Source of the DNA: Chitinophaga sp. H8
Lineage (GTDB): Bacteria; Bacteroidota; Bacteroidia; Chitinophagales; Chitinophagaceae
Direction: 5' to 3'
Assembly (NCBI RefSeq): GCF_040567655.1
Contig: NZ_JBEXAC010000001.1
Coordinates: 3,348,001 to 3,412,000 of the forward strand
Length of the DNA stretch: 64,000 nt
Shown here: positions 42,353 through 52,500 of the stretch, piece after piece
Position numbering within the stretch: position 1 is the stretch's first letter
Layout of the letters: each line of letters opens with the position of its first letter
Notes under the pieces: model-generated
Databases searched by the model: none
The model's input: only the letters and a program-made list of their open reading frames with translations
What the model was told of the DNA's origin: nothing
Position numbers and translations under genes: made by a program

Positions 42353-43228
42353 ATGCGTATATCTTTCAAATTCCACGAATCAGCAATACCTGTGATGCTT
42401 TTATGCCTGTGCTTGTTATTGGGTATCCCTTTGGGTCGGGCGCAAAGCAAATTCAGCGTTATTGCCTTCTACACCGCAAAAAACGATCAGGCACATATCA
42501 GCTATGTACAAGAAGCCAATAACTGGTTTGCAGCAATTGCCAGGCAATATCAATTTACGTATACGTCTACAAAAGACTGGAATAATCTAAACACTGCATT
42601 TCTGGCGCAATACCAGGTGGTGCTTTTTTTAGATACGCGACCTGATCATCCGGATCAAAGAGCTGCTTTCAAAACCTACATGGATAACGGAGGGGCCTGG
42701 ATGGGATTTCACTTTGCAGCCTTTGCTTTAACACCTTCAGATTTTCCGCAGAACTGGGACTGGTATCACGATACGTTCCTTGGTTCAGGATCTTATGTGA
42801 GCAATACCTGGAGGCCCACTGCCGCTATATTACATGTGGAAGATCGCCAGCACCCGGTTACTAAAAACCTGCCTGTCACCTTTAAGTCAGCCCCCAACGA
42901 ATGGTACCGATGGTCCAACAACCTGCGGGCCAACCCTGACATTAAAGTACTGTTGTCTATAGATCCCTCCAGCTTCCCGCTGGGCACGGGCCCAAAACAA
43001 CATGAAATATGGCACAGCGGGGATTATCCGGTAGTGTGGACTAACAAAAAATACCATATGCTCTATGTAAATATGGGGCATAATGATATTGATTACGAAC
43101 ATGGTACCAATAAAACCCTGTCGTTTACTTTTGCTAACCCCATACAAAATCAGCTGATTATTGATGCCTTATTATGGCTGGGCAAGGGAGCCGGAAAGCA
43201 GCTACCACATTCCCCTGCTGCTCAGTAA
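42353..43228 (+). CDS. Secreted ThuA-domain protein
   Basis: The 291-residue protein has a Sec signal (ends IPLGRAQ, about residue 30) and a ThuA-like fold (class I glutamine amidotransferase-like): VIAFYTAKNDQAHISYVQEA, then VVLFLDTRPDHPDQRAAFKT, GGAWMGFHFAAF, HPVTKNLPVTF and VVWTNKKYHMLYVNMGHNDI. ThuA domains occur in trehalose/keto-sugar pathways and often next to DUF1080 and Gfo/Idh genes, a set that is also present at 45502-57524. It overlaps the SDR gene on the other strand by seven bases. Confidence 0.88.
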   Translation: MRISFKFHESAIPVMLLCLCLLLGIPLGRAQSKFSVIAFYTAKNDQAHISYVQEANNWFAAIARQYQFTYTSTKDWNNLNTAFLAQYQVVLFLDTRPDHPDQRAAFKTYMDNGGAWMGFHFAAFALTPSDFPQNWDWYHDTFLGSGSYVSNTWRPTAAILHVEDRQHPVTKNLPVTFKSAPNEWYRWSNNLRANPDIKVLLSIDPSSFPLGTGPKQHEIWHSGDYPVVWTNKKYHMLYVNMGHNDIDYEHGTNKTLSFTFANPIQNQLIIDALLWLGKGAGKQLPHSPAAQ

Positions 43229-43989
43229 GGCGGTGGACTTACAGCAGTCCAGCCACCATCTACCACCAGACTTTGGCCGGTAATATGCCGCGCTTTATCA
43301 GAAACCATAAACAGCACTGCATTAGCAATGTCTAGCGTACTAGCCGGACGGCCCATTGGTGTAATACCGGACCATACCTTCTCATAATTAGCATCTTCCA
43401 GTGTTCGCTCTGTGAGTGTGGCACCAGGTGCGACTGTATTTACATTGATCTGATGCGGCGACAGTTCTATCACCAGGTTTTTAGCCAGCATTTCCAGCGC
43501 CGCTTTAGTCATACCATAAGCTGCTAATCCTTTATGTGCCTGATGGCCTGTTACAGAAGAAGTAAATAATAATGAGCCTCCCGACCCCTGCTTATTCATT
43601 TGTTGCGCAGCTGCCTGGGCCAGGAAAAAGGTACCTCCCAGATTCACATCCAACACAGCCTGAAATGATTTCCTGGGATAATCCAGGAAATCCCCGAATA
43701 AAGTAATCCCCGCATTGGCGATCACAATATCCAACCGACCATATACTTTTACAGCAGTATTGATCATAGCGGAGATGATCTGATCATCGGCTGTATTGCC
43801 AGCCACGGCCGTACAATTACCGCCTGCATCCCGGATGCTTTTTTCAGCAGCTGCAGCTAAGTCCGGATCAAGATCATTCAATATTACAGATGCTCCTTCT
43901 GCCACCAGTTGCCGGGCTATCTCGAATCCTATGCCCTGCCCTGCTCCGGTTACAATTGCGACCTTCGATTCAAATGATTTCTTTGCCAT
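43222..43989 (-). CDS. SDR-family oxidoreductase
   Basis: This classical short-chain dehydrogenase has 255 residues. The NAD(P)-binding motif is TGAGQGIG (14-21), the structural motif NAGIT begins at Asn92, and the catalytic set is Ser144/145 (TSSVTG), Tyr158 and Lys162 (YGMTK). An acidic residue at the end of strand 2 (NDLD, about 38-41) favours NAD over NADP. Substrate unknown; the lactonase encoded 75 bases upstream on the same strand suggests oxidation of a sugar to a lactone followed by ring opening. Confidence 0.92.
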   Translation of the reverse strand: MAKKSFESKVAIVTGAGQGIGFEIARQLVAEGASVILNDLDPDLAAAAEKSIRDAGGNCTAVAGNTADDQIISAMINTAVKVYGRLDIVIANAGITLFGDFLDYPRKSFQAVLDVNLGGTFFLAQAAAQQMNKQGSGGSLLFTSSVTGHQAHKGLAAYGMTKAALEMLAKNLVIELSPHQINVNTVAPGATLTERTLEDANYEKVWSGITPMGRPASTLDIANAVLFMVSDKARHITGQSLVVDGGWTAVSPPPY

Positions 43990-44064
43990 TTCTTTTTGAG
44001 TTTAATTTGAGTTGTCTGGCATTTCAGCACCAGACCACTTTAAAAAACAATCCAGCAGATGATA

Positions 44065-44940
44065 CTATAATACACAATCAAACGCTTCCACACCATTGGT
44101 GCCAGGCTTTATCATATATACGTTGCCGCTATCGGGATACTCCCGAAGCTGCTGTTCACTCAATTCCTTGCGGGCGGTAGTGATAACAAGATGATCCAGC
44201 TGTTCTCCTGCAAAAACACAACAACTTACATTAGGTACGGGTACTTCTACAAAACCAATCATTTCACCGGTATCCGGATTCCACCTACCCACGCCAAAAC
44301 CACCCCAGAGTGCTACCCACAACATCCCTTCTTTATCGATGGTAAAGCCATCCGGTGTGCCTTTTTCTTCAGGCACCTTTACTGCTACCTTTTCAAAAAT
44401 AATCTCTCCTGTTTCCTCCTTGTAAATGTAAGACCTGATTTCATGTGTAACGCTGTCCGTATGGTAGAGCCGTTTATTATCCAGTGACCATGCCATACCA
44501 TTTGAGATAGTCACATCCGGTATTCTTTCATGCGCCTGATGGGCAGCATCAATACAATACAAAATTCCACCAGCCGGTGCATGATCAATTTCAGTAGTGC
44601 CAATCCAGAGCCTCCCCTGATTGTCGCAAATACCATCATTACAACGAAGCGTTGTCCAGTCCAGTCCTAAATCCGTAACAGGGGAAAGCTGACCGGACAA
44701 CAAATTAAACCGACCTACGCCACCCTGCATACATAGTATTACTTCCTCCTTATTCTTCCCTGGCACTACCAGCGAAATCATGTGGCCTACCTCCCATTGC
44801 TGTACCTGGGCAGTAGTCCAGTTATATTCAAAAAGCCTTCCTGCCAGGATATCTACCCAGAATAAGCTATTCCTTTGCTTATGCCATAAAGGCCCCTCAC
44901 CTAAACCGCAAACGGAAGGATGCAATAACGTTGCTTTCAT
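44065..44940 (-). CDS. SMP-30/gluconolactonase-family lactonase
   Basis: This six-bladed propeller hydrolase opens sugar lactones. Counting from the ATG at 44940 (MKATLLHPSV) it has 291 residues. The metal-binding residues are visible: Glu in GLGEGPLW, Asn in CNDGICDNQGRLWIGT, Asn in ISNGMAWSLDN and Asp in TPDGFTID. A start five codons earlier (44955) is possible but not needed. Together with the SDR gene 75 bases downstream it would convert a sugar to its aldonic acid. It is divergent from the HxlR regulator, which may control the pair. Confidence 0.9.
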   Translation of the reverse strand: MKATLLHPSVCGLGEGPLWHKQRNSLFWVDILAGRLFEYNWTTAQVQQWEVGHMISLVVPGKNKEEVILCMQGGVGRFNLLSGQLSPVTDLGLDWTTLRCNDGICDNQGRLWIGTTEIDHAPAGGILYCIDAAHQAHERIPDVTISNGMAWSLDNKRLYHTDSVTHEIRSYIYKEETGEIIFEKVAVKVPEEKGTPDGFTIDKEGMLWVALWGGFGVGRWNPDTGEMIGFVEVPVPNVSCCVFAGEQLDHLVITTARKELSEQQLREYPDSGNVYMIKPGTNGVEAFDCVL

Positions 44941-45065
44941 AAAGTGTAATTTCAAACGGGATATTCCTTCTCCTCTCTACGGTGAAGGATGATTTTAATA
45001 AAGCCTTTAATATAGCAAAAAACTGATTATTTTTTCTGAAACATAGTTTCCTCCCGGAAACTAAC

Positions 45066-45097
45066 TTGCTTTGGCCTTACTTATTTCTCTAGCTTTG
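45066..45097 (+). promoter_or_regulatory. Candidate promoter of the HxlR gene
   Basis: TTG (45066-45068), 21 bases, then TAGCTTTG (45090-45097) match the Bacteroidota consensus TTG-N19-21-TAnnTTTG, 31 bases before the ATG at 45128. Confidence 0.6.
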
Positions 45098-45127
45098 TAT
45101 GTACCGGTAGTCTAAAGTTTGTAACAT

Positions 45128-45553
45128 ATGAAGAACAAAAAGTTAGTGCCAGCCATCACGCATAATAGCAGATGCCTTTACTATACACAAAGGATGCTGG
45201 CTTTGCGGGATGCCATGGAGCTCCTTAGCGGCAAATGGAAAGTGCCCATTATCTGCACACTCAGCTTTCGGGGTAAAATGCGGTTTACAGACCTGATACA
45301 GGAAGTAGAAGGGATTGCTGCCAAGATGTTGTCTAAAGAGCTTCAGATACTTGAGGCAAATGAATTAGTTACCCGTACCGTTTGTAATACAAAACCTGTA
45401 ACAGTAGAATATGAAATAACGGAGTACGGCAGAACCCTGGATAAAATCCTGGTAGATATTGTGAACTGGGGCCATGCGCACCGCAACAGGATCATGCCGG
45501 GTCAGGCCAGCAAATCCATAATCGCCTTGCCTTTACCATCCGGTGTGGTATAA
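45128..45553 (+). CDS. HxlR-family transcriptional regulator
   Basis: The 141-residue winged-helix regulator has the family pattern LRDAMELLSGKWKVPIICTL, GKMRFTDLIQEVEGIAAKML, SKELQILEANELVTR and VEYEITEYGRTLDKIL. HxlR proteins often sense aldehydes or quinones through Cys residues; Cys21 (SRCLYYTQR), Cys48 and Cys91 are present. Its last 52 bases overlap the end of the DUF1501 gene on the other strand. Its divergent neighbours are the lactonase and SDR genes. Confidence 0.9.
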   Translation: MKNKKLVPAITHNSRCLYYTQRMLALRDAMELLSGKWKVPIICTLSFRGKMRFTDLIQEVEGIAAKMLSKELQILEANELVTRTVCNTKPVTVEYEITEYGRTLDKILVDIVNWGHAHRNRIMPGQASKSIIALPLPSGVV

Positions 45554-46941
45554 AAGGGCCGCTTCTCCACTTCATACTGTGTATCTTCCGGTATCCCCAG
45601 GGTATGATAAATGGTTTGATGTACCTGATCTATTTTTACGGGATTCTCAATGGATTTACAAGGACGCTCATCTGCTGTTTTTCCATATACAAACCCTTTC
45701 TTAATACCACCACCAAACATCAGCATAGAACAGCCATCTGTAAAATGGCGGTGCATGCCATAGAACTTCATTTCAGATAAAATATCCGGCTGATTTACCT
45801 GTTCCAATACTTTGGCATCCGGTCTTCCTTCTACCATCATATCCCGGCTGAATTCACTGGCGATAATCACCAATGTACGATCCAGGTGGCCGCTCTTGTC
45901 CAGGTCTTTGATCAATTGTGCCACAGGAGCATCAATCATTTTCTTCATGTCCACCATGCGGGTATGTCCGTTTTCATGTGTATCAAATCCCATGAAAGGT
46001 TCATATTCCGTGGTTACGCTGATAAAGCGGGCTCCCTGTTCTGTGAGACGTTTTGCCAGCAAACAGCCCAATCCGAAACGCCCGGTATTGTAAATATCAT
46101 AGCTTTCTTTGGGTTCCTGGCTCAGGTCAAACGCTTTAGCCTCTGGTGAGTTAAGCAGCATATATGCCTGCTCCATAGACCGCTTCAATGATTCTTTCTG
46201 ATAATCACTCCCCAATTCCCCTACAGCACTTTTGCTGATCAGGTCATTATATAACTGATTTCTTTTTTCAAAACGCTTGGCATCCATTCCTACGGGAGGG
46301 CGCACACTTTCCAGTCCCTGCCGGGGATCAGGAATAAAAAAAGGAGCATATTCATTACCTAAAAAACCGGACGTATGAAAAGCTTTCAGTTCTTCCGCCT
46401 CTCCTACCGTCATACGCTGGCCGATATCAATAAATGCCGGAATAACAGGATTCTTTGGGCCAAGCTCTTTGGCTATCCAGGATCCGATATGTGGTGCAGC
46501 CACCGTTTGCGGGGGTTCATAACAGGTATGCCAGTGGTACTGGTGCCGGGAATGGAGGATATGTCCCATATCAGCCGCCACATACGACCGGATCAGGGTG
46601 CCTTTGTCCATCACCTTTCCAATTGATTGCAATCCTTCTGAAAAATGAATACCATCCAGTGCGGTAGGCAGTGATTTGAAAGTGCTGAGCACCCGGTTAC
46701 CTTCCATGCCCTTTTCAAAAGGTGTATAACGCTTAGGATCAAATGTTTCTGTATGTGCCATTCCTCCGGCCATCCACAGGAGTATCACAGTATCAGCAGT
46801 AGCGGCATTAGCGCCCCATTTGCTTTTACCACATCCACTCAGCATACTTGCAATAGGTGCAGATGCGGCCAATGCAGCCAGTGTGGCCGCACTTGATTTT
46901 TTAATAAAATCCCTTCTGTTCCAATTGGTTGACATGCTCAC
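45502..46941 (-). CDS. DUF1501 protein with Tat signal
   Basis: This is the last gene of the operon 57524-45502. The 479 residues begin with a twin-arginine signal (NRRDFIKKSSAATLAALAA) ending near a Cys (MLSGC, a possible lipobox). The body is a DUF1501 domain, related to sulfatase/alkaline-phosphatase folds: TVILLWMAGGMAHTETFDPK, HSRHQYHWHTC, VTTEYEPFMGFDTHENGHT, LVIIASEFSR. DUF1501 genes nearly always follow DUF1549/DUF1553 cytochrome genes, as here (12-base gap), mostly in Planctomycetes and Verrucomicrobia. The biochemical role is not established. Confidence 0.9.
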   Translation of the reverse strand: MSMSTNWNRRDFIKKSSAATLAALAASAPIASMLSGCGKSKWGANAATADTVILLWMAGGMAHTETFDPKRYTPFEKGMEGNRVLSTFKSLPTALDGIHFSEGLQSIGKVMDKGTLIRSYVAADMGHILHSRHQYHWHTCYEPPQTVAAPHIGSWIAKELGPKNPVIPAFIDIGQRMTVGEAEELKAFHTSGFLGNEYAPFFIPDPRQGLESVRPPVGMDAKRFEKRNQLYNDLISKSAVGELGSDYQKESLKRSMEQAYMLLNSPEAKAFDLSQEPKESYDIYNTGRFGLGCLLAKRLTEQGARFISVTTEYEPFMGFDTHENGHTRMVDMKKMIDAPVAQLIKDLDKSGHLDRTLVIIASEFSRDMMVEGRPDAKVLEQVNQPDILSEMKFYGMHRHFTDGCSMLMFGGGIKKGFVYGKTADERPCKSIENPVKIDQVHQTIYHTLGIPEDTQYEVEKRPFYTTPDGKGKAIMDLLA

Positions 46942-46953
46942 ATTTTTTGTTGG

Positions 46954-49362
46954 TTAATAAATCAACTGAAATTCCGGTAATAACGTCATCGCCCATATAA
47001 AATCCTGTATCTCCGCTGTTGTTGGTGTACTGCCTAAAGCTTTCTGAGAAACAGCCTGTTCTTCAGGAGAAGGTAACCGTCCCAGTGCATTCCGGTAAAT
47101 CTCTTTTACCATTACACCTGCATCCGGATACATACCTTTCCATTTATCAGCACCACGTTTAATCGCATCGTTAAACTGTACCCCATTGGTCAGCTCCAAG
47201 GCTTGCAGTAAACTTGCCTGGGATGATCTGCTAGTAGAAACAGTTTCCCGGTTAGGGCGCCCCAATGCTGTCAGGAATGCATCATTTTTCACCAGGGCAG
47301 CGCGTGCAAAAGGAATTTCCTTTTTAACGTGCTCCGGCAAAAGCGGATATACTACTACACTGTCAGGATATACCGGATAAATAGCACTGCTCACCGCATC
47401 CGTAAACTGTTCTGCCGTAAGCCGCCTGCGCAACATTCCGCTAAACACATAATTAGGTGCTACAATCTCTCCGGCCTCTTTCATTCCTGCAGACGGCAGT
47501 TGATAAGTACGGGAGGTAAGTATCGTATAAATCAGTTGTTTGATATCATAACCTTTTTCTACAAAATCCACCGCCAGCCAATCCAGTAAGTCCTGGCTCC
47601 ACGGTTCATTATCCATTACATCTACCGGCTCTACGATACCACGGCCCATCAGCTGCGCCCATACACGGTTTACCACTGTGCGGTATAATCTACCGTCTTT
47701 AGGTTGCACGAGGTAGTCTGCCAGTTGTTTCAAACGCTCTTTTGTGATAGCATTGGGGTCAATAATTCCCAGCTCCTTAAACAGCATACGCCGGCCAGCC
47801 ATTTTACCGGTAGGCTTGTCACAATGATTAATTTCCAATGTAGTATCAGAAAACACATTGGCAAAAGCATATGCATCCTCCAGTTTCCAGTCGCTTACAA
47901 AACTATTATGGCAGGAAGCACATTTGAGATTCAGTCCCAGGAATACCTGCGCCACGTTTTGTGCGGCCTGCATTTCAGTGCGCTGGCTGGAGTTAATAGT
48001 TCCCCTCCATTCAATCCCCCGTATAAAACCACGGGATTCATTGGAAGGACTGATCAGTTCTTTTACAAAATTGTTGTAGGGTTTATTTTCAACCAATGAA
48101 GTGTAGAGCCATTTGGTAATGTCTGACCGGCCGCCGGTAATATAGCCGGTACCACTATAGTCATTACGCAGGGCATCATTCCAGAAAGTAAGCCAGTGTT
48201 GCGCATAATCGTTGTTACGGTTAAGCAGGTTAAGTACCAGGGTATTCCGCTTATCCGGTTGCTTATTCTGGATAAAGGCATCTATACTATCCACGGGGGG
48301 TAACAAGCCGGTCACATCCAGGTATACCCTACGGATATAAGTACGGTCGTCTACCAGATTATGCCAGCTGATTTTATGCTTTTGAAAATAAGCATTTACA
48401 AAACGGTCTACCGGCGAAACGAGATCGCCGGTAGCGGGTGGGAGGTCTGGTGTTCTTGGTTCCAGTGCCGCTACACGGAATACACTTTTTTGTTCTCCCT
48501 CTGGCCAGGGAGCCCCTTGTTTAATCCAATAGTCGAGCACCGCTACTTCCTCTTTGGTAAGAGATTTGCCCTTAGCAGGCATTGCCTTTTTGTGACTCTT
48601 TGGTAAAAGAATGCGCTTCATCAGCTCACTCTTTCCCGGGTCTCCCGGCACAATTACCACCCCGTTTTCTCCGCCCTGCATGGCAAATGCCTTGGTATCC
48701 AGTCTTAGTTTACCTTTTACCTTCGCTTCGCCATGGCAATTATTACAGTTATGGGCAAAAATAGTACGCACCTGCAGGTTCAGGTCTTGTACCTGCACAT
48801 CCGTTAGTGGCCCGGTATGCCCGGCTAATAAAAAATTGCCCGCTCCCGAAGTATCAGCAGAGGAATCATTACCTGGTATCACACTCGTCAGATAATCTTC
48901 GCCATGGGTTAGTCCTGCACCATAATGCCCGGCAATAGTAACACCAACCACTGTGAATGTGAGTAATGTTTTCCGGAAGCGCCATTGTTTTAAATACCCA
49001 CCTGCTGTAATGCAGGCAAATACCATCGTAGCAATACCCGTCCATTGATGTATGGAAAGTGTATCTCCTCCATAATCTTCCGTATTGGATAAAAGCAACC
49101 CAAAAACAACAGCCGCTACTGCTGAGATAGCTCCGATAAAAACCAGCATCCGTATACCGGCCCTAAAACTATCTGCTTTACGTTTCCCACCTATCACCTC
49201 CATCAGTAATGCCACTACCAGCAAGCTGACAGGGAAATGCACTACCATGGGATGTAACCTTCCCAGGAATGACCAAAACCAGAAATGGTCACCTGTAGTC
49301 CCCTCACCGGCTACTACAGGTGTTACCGCTGTTATGGTCAGCAATATAGTTGCAACCGTCAT
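46954..49362 (-). CDS. Membrane cytochrome c-type protein with DUF2231, DUF1549 and DUF1553 domains
   Basis: The 802-residue protein has an N-terminal membrane part with four or five helices (DUF2231-like, about 1-165, GRLHPMVVHFPVSLL), a cytochrome c-type domain with haem motif NCNNCHG (about 205-211) and distal MPAKGKSLTKEEV, DUF1549 (about 315-510) with a second cysteine motif CASCHN, and DUF1553 (about 550-790; VVNRVWAQLMGRGIVEPVDV, FSGMLRRRLTAEQFTDAV). The family ('PSD1 and planctomycete cytochrome C') is thought to be a periplasmic redox enzyme; its substrate is unknown. The DUF1501 partner follows after 12 bases. Confidence 0.9.
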   Translation of the reverse strand: MTVATILLTITAVTPVVAGEGTTGDHFWFWSFLGRLHPMVVHFPVSLLVVALLMEVIGGKRKADSFRAGIRMLVFIGAISAVAAVVFGLLLSNTEDYGGDTLSIHQWTGIATMVFACITAGGYLKQWRFRKTLLTFTVVGVTIAGHYGAGLTHGEDYLTSVIPGNDSSADTSGAGNFLLAGHTGPLTDVQVQDLNLQVRTIFAHNCNNCHGEAKVKGKLRLDTKAFAMQGGENGVVIVPGDPGKSELMKRILLPKSHKKAMPAKGKSLTKEEVAVLDYWIKQGAPWPEGEQKSVFRVAALEPRTPDLPPATGDLVSPVDRFVNAYFQKHKISWHNLVDDRTYIRRVYLDVTGLLPPVDSIDAFIQNKQPDKRNTLVLNLLNRNNDYAQHWLTFWNDALRNDYSGTGYITGGRSDITKWLYTSLVENKPYNNFVKELISPSNESRGFIRGIEWRGTINSSQRTEMQAAQNVAQVFLGLNLKCASCHNSFVSDWKLEDAYAFANVFSDTTLEINHCDKPTGKMAGRRMLFKELGIIDPNAITKERLKQLADYLVQPKDGRLYRTVVNRVWAQLMGRGIVEPVDVMDNEPWSQDLLDWLAVDFVEKGYDIKQLIYTILTSRTYQLPSAGMKEAGEIVAPNYVFSGMLRRRLTAEQFTDAVSSAIYPVYPDSVVVYPLLPEHVKKEIPFARAALVKNDAFLTALGRPNRETVSTSRSSQASLLQALELTNGVQFNDAIKRGADKWKGMYPDAGVMVKEIYRNALGRLPSPEEQAVSQKALGSTPTTAEIQDFIWAMTLLPEFQLIY

Positions 49363-49393
49363 ACAACAATGTTTAAATACACCATGCAGTAGC

Positions 49394-50155
49394 TTATTCC
49401 TGCTTCAGCATAATATTGCGATATTCTACTTTCATGGGTGGCCCAACATGCACCTGTATGCCTAACATTCCTTTCAGCTTTCCATTCACAGTATCCTTGT
49501 CCGTTACGTCACTCATTAAAATGCCATTGATATAATGTTGCAAGTGATCTCCTTTCACGATCAGATGACACTCATTCCAATCTTCGCTTTTGATATGGGT
49601 TTTTAAGGAATCGATATCTCCTAATGATCCGGTTACGGCAGCGGTTACCCAGGCATTATTCTTGCTTTCGCCCGGTACTTCTGCAGTAGGAGCAGGTATC
49701 ATCGTTTTTTGTCCGCGATAAGCCAATGTAGTCCTGCCGCGTTCTTCATAATTCTGCCCGGTGTAGTTATTATTACCATCAATATCTGCCTGATATCCCT
49801 TCATGGCATGCGGAATACCTTCAAACATTTCACTACGGTAATTAATCCCGCTATTACCATCTTTAGTAATCCGGAACTCTGCCTTAAGTTCAAAATCACC
49901 CGGCTGACCACCCTGCCAAACAATAAATGTGTTTGTCTTGAGTGGTTTATCCGGTGTAACCTGCCCTACCAGTTTACCATCTTCTACATGCCAGTAAGTA
50001 GTATCCCCTTCCCAGCCATCTAATGTTTTACCATCAAATATTTGTACAAAACCATCTTTGCCTCCTGTATTGCCACTGGATTGACATCCTCCGATCATTA
50101 ACCCCACTGCTGCTATTGCCAATGGAATATATCTTGAAGCTGCTGTTTTTAACAT
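49394..50155 (-). CDS. DUF1080 lipoprotein (3-keto-disaccharide hydrolase family)
   Basis: From the ATG at 50155 the protein has 253 residues and a lipoprotein signal (GLMIGGC, about Cys24); the longer frame to 50293 overlaps the preceding gene and has no export signal at its start. The DUF1080 jelly-roll is clear: GFVQIFDGKTLDGWEGD, WHVEDGKLVG, GDFELKAEFRITKDGNSGIN and HVGPPMKVEYRNIMLKQ. Family members hydrolyse 3-keto-glycosides made by Gfo/Idh-type oxidases; such a gene is the next upstream in this operon. Periplasmic location is expected. Confidence 0.9.
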   Translation of the reverse strand: MLKTAASRYIPLAIAAVGLMIGGCQSSGNTGGKDGFVQIFDGKTLDGWEGDTTYWHVEDGKLVGQVTPDKPLKTNTFIVWQGGQPGDFELKAEFRITKDGNSGINYRSEMFEGIPHAMKGYQADIDGNNNYTGQNYEERGRTTLAYRGQKTMIPAPTAEVPGESKNNAWVTAAVTGSLGDIDSLKTHIKSEDWNECHLIVKGDHLQHYINGILMSDVTDKDTVNGKLKGMLGIQVHVGPPMKVEYRNIMLKQE

Positions 50156-50190
50156 CCTTATTTTTTTTGTGATAGATTTAATATTAAACA

Positions 50191-51342
50191 CTATTTGCCC
50201 TGGGTATCCTTCCAGGTGCCTGAAGCAGCAGAGTCCAGTACTGCCTGACACACCTGCTGTGTTTCGTAGGCTTCTTTGAAAGTAGGTGAGCAAGGAGCTC
50301 CTGTTTCCAGGCTTTTCAGAAAATCTGCTACCTGATGTACAAAAGAATGCTCATAACCGATACCTAAACCAGGTACCCACCATTTATCCATGTAAGGCTG
50401 ATCCCCATCAGTAACATGAATAGAGCGCCAGCCACGCACCGTAGAATCATCTGCATTATCAAAGTATTCCAACCGGTTCAGATCATGCAGGTCCCAGCGG
50501 ATAGAGGCATTTTCACCATTGATTTCGAAAGTGTATAACGCTTTATGTCCACGGGCATAACGGGTAGATTCAAAAAGTCCCAGGGAACCATTATTAAAAT
50601 GGCACAGGAAAGCACAAGCATCATCAATATTTACTTTTTCTACTTTACCGGTAAGCTGGTGCATCCTTTCCTTAACAAATGTTTCGGCTACTGCTGATAC
50701 ATTTTTAATGCCTCCGTTGAGCCAGATAGCAGTATCGATACAATGGGAAAGCAGATCTCCCACTACGCCAGACCCTGCCACATCCGCATCCATGCGCCAG
50801 AGCCCTTCGCCTCCTTGTGGCAGGTTGGCATTAATAGTCCAGTCCTGCAAAAAGTTAGCACGGTAATGAAAGATCCGACCCAGCTTTCCCGAATCAATGA
50901 TTTTCTTGGCCAGGGTTACCGCCGGAAGACGACGGTAATTATACCAGATAGTATTTTTAACACCTGCCTTTTCGATGGCATCTACCATCTGTTTGGATTC
51001 CTCCAACGTACGGGCTAAAGGCTTTTCGCACAGTACCATCTTGCCTGCCGCTGCTGCAGCGATAGCAATCTCTGCATGCATATCATTGGGCGTACAGATA
51101 TCCACCGCATCAATATCCTTGCGGGCAATTATTGCTTTCCAATCTGTTTCCACAGATTCATATCCCCATTGTTCTGCGAATGCTTTTACTTTATTTTCAC
51201 TACGGGAACACACCGCTTTTAATACAGGTGTGTAAGCGAGTTCAGGGAAAAAATTCCTTGCCCTTAAATATCCATTGGAATGTGTTCTGCCCATAAAGCC
51301 ACATCCTATTAATCCAATATTCAGTTCTTTCTTTTTTGCCAT
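50191..51342 (-). CDS. Gfo/Idh/MocA-family oxidoreductase
   Basis: The 383-residue NAD(P)-dependent sugar or inositol dehydrogenase has no signal peptide, so it is cytoplasmic. The dinucleotide motif is [16 protein letters not shown] (10-25), and the family EKP motif is CEKPLA (Glu106-Lys107-Pro108), with Lys107 as catalytic residue. The C-terminal domain is the usual open sheet ([20 protein letters not shown] contains the His/Asp pair). Its neighbours (TIM-barrel isomerase upstream, DUF1080 downstream) fit oxidation at C3 of a sugar and further conversion of the keto product. Confidence 0.93.
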   Translation of the reverse strand: MAKKKELNIGLIGCGFMGRTHSNGYLRARNFFPELAYTPVLKAVCSRSENKVKAFAEQWGYESVETDWKAIIARKDIDAVDICTPNDMHAEIAIAAAAAGKMVLCEKPLARTLEESKQMVDAIEKAGVKNTIWYNYRRLPAVTLAKKIIDSGKLGRIFHYRANFLQDWTINANLPQGGEGLWRMDADVAGSGVVGDLLSHCIDTAIWLNGGIKNVSAVAETFVKERMHQLTGKVEKVNIDDACAFLCHFNNGSLGLFESTRYARGHKALYTFEINGENASIRWDLHDLNRLEYFDNADDSTVRGWRSIHVTDGDQPYMDKWWVPGLGIGYEHSFVHQVADFLKSLETGAPCSPTFKEAYETQQVCQAVLDSAASGTWKDTQGK

Positions 51343-51388
51343 AATTGCTACTGATTAAGGTTGTTGAAAAATAATACCGGTGGTCATG

Positions 51389-52435
51389 CTATTCAGCTTC
51401 ATACCAACCATGCATACGGCGCACTTTTATCATCGCTCCAAGGATATCATTCCAGGTTTTAGGCTGTGTCATTACCTCATTAGGGAACATACAGCCGTCC
51501 CAACAGATATGCCTGAACGCTTTTGTAAGCGCTCCATTATCGTCGCGCAACCAATGACCGGCATCTTTTGCAATGTCCAGTTTGCCGTTAGGATCAGCTG
51601 CAGTGCAATGACGTCCGGTTTTATCATGTGATCCCGTACCATGCACCGTACCATCATTTTGTGCTACGTGGAAATCTATTGTCCATGGACGGAGGGCATG
51701 CGTTAATTTTTTAAGCGCTGCCGTCAGTGTCTCCCGGTCATTCCAGTCAAAATCAACCGGCAGTATGCGGTCTTCCGGACTGTTATATCCCAGGAGATAC
51801 AAAAAGGTGTGGGACATATCCGCCTGAAAACCAATATTAGGACGGTCCACTGCTTCCAGGGTATCTATCATCGCTTTCCAGCTATGCATACCACCCCAGC
51901 AGATCTCTCCTTCTGCCGCCAGCTTTTCTCCGTAATCCGCTGCAACATCACAAGCCTCGCGGAAAGTTTGTGCAATCAGTTTTGTATTACCTGCCGGATC
52001 CTTTGACCAGGCTTCCGGGCCAGTAGCAGAATCAATACGTACTACGCCTCCTTTACGGATGCCCAGTTCTTTTAACTGCTTCGCTACCTGGCAGGATTTA
52101 CGCACCTGCTCTACAAAACGTGCCCGGTCTTCTTTGCTGCCCATCGCAGAACCTCCACTGGGAGGCCATATTGGCGCTACAATACTGCCAATTTCGAGTT
52201 GGTAAGATCCTACCTTATCTGCCAGTTTTTTAATTCCATCCGCAGAACCATCAATATCATAGTGAGGACTAAAAAGCCCGATATCAATTCCATCAAACTT
52301 AACACCGTCCACTTCCGCTGCAGCAGTCATCTGCAGCATAGTATCTATACCTATCACCGGCTCAGAATCTGGTCCTTTTCCAACAATACCAGGCCAGGTA
52401 GCATTATGAAGCTTAGGATAATTATTTTCTTGCAT
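51389..52435 (-). CDS. Sugar phosphate isomerase/epimerase (TIM barrel)
   Basis: The 348-residue cytoplasmic protein is of the xylose-isomerase-like superfamily, with no signal peptide. Barrel stretches: [68 protein letters not shown] and [11 protein letters not shown]; the Glu, Asp and His in these are the likely metal ligands. It resembles the isomerases that accompany Gfo/Idh/MocA genes in inositol and 3-keto-sugar pathways. The Gfo/Idh/MocA gene follows after 46 bases. Confidence 0.9.
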   Translation of the reverse strand: MQENNYPKLHNATWPGIVGKGPDSEPVIGIDTMLQMTAAAEVDGVKFDGIDIGLFSPHYDIDGSADGIKKLADKVGSYQLEIGSIVAPIWPPSGGSAMGSKEDRARFVEQVRKSCQVAKQLKELGIRKGGVVRIDSATGPEAWSKDPAGNTKLIAQTFREACDVAADYGEKLAAEGEICWGGMHSWKAMIDTLEAVDRPNIGFQADMSHTFLYLLGYNSPEDRILPVDFDWNDRETLTAALKKLTHALRPWTIDFHVAQNDGTVHGTGSHDKTGRHCTAADPNGKLDIAKDAGHWLRDDNGALTKAFRHICWDGCMFPNEVMTQPKTWNDILGAMIKVRRMHGWYEAE

Positions 52436-52500
52436 AACGTTTAATTTTATTTCCAGAACAGAACATAATAGCTAATTGCTAAAAGCCAATAGCTAACAGC

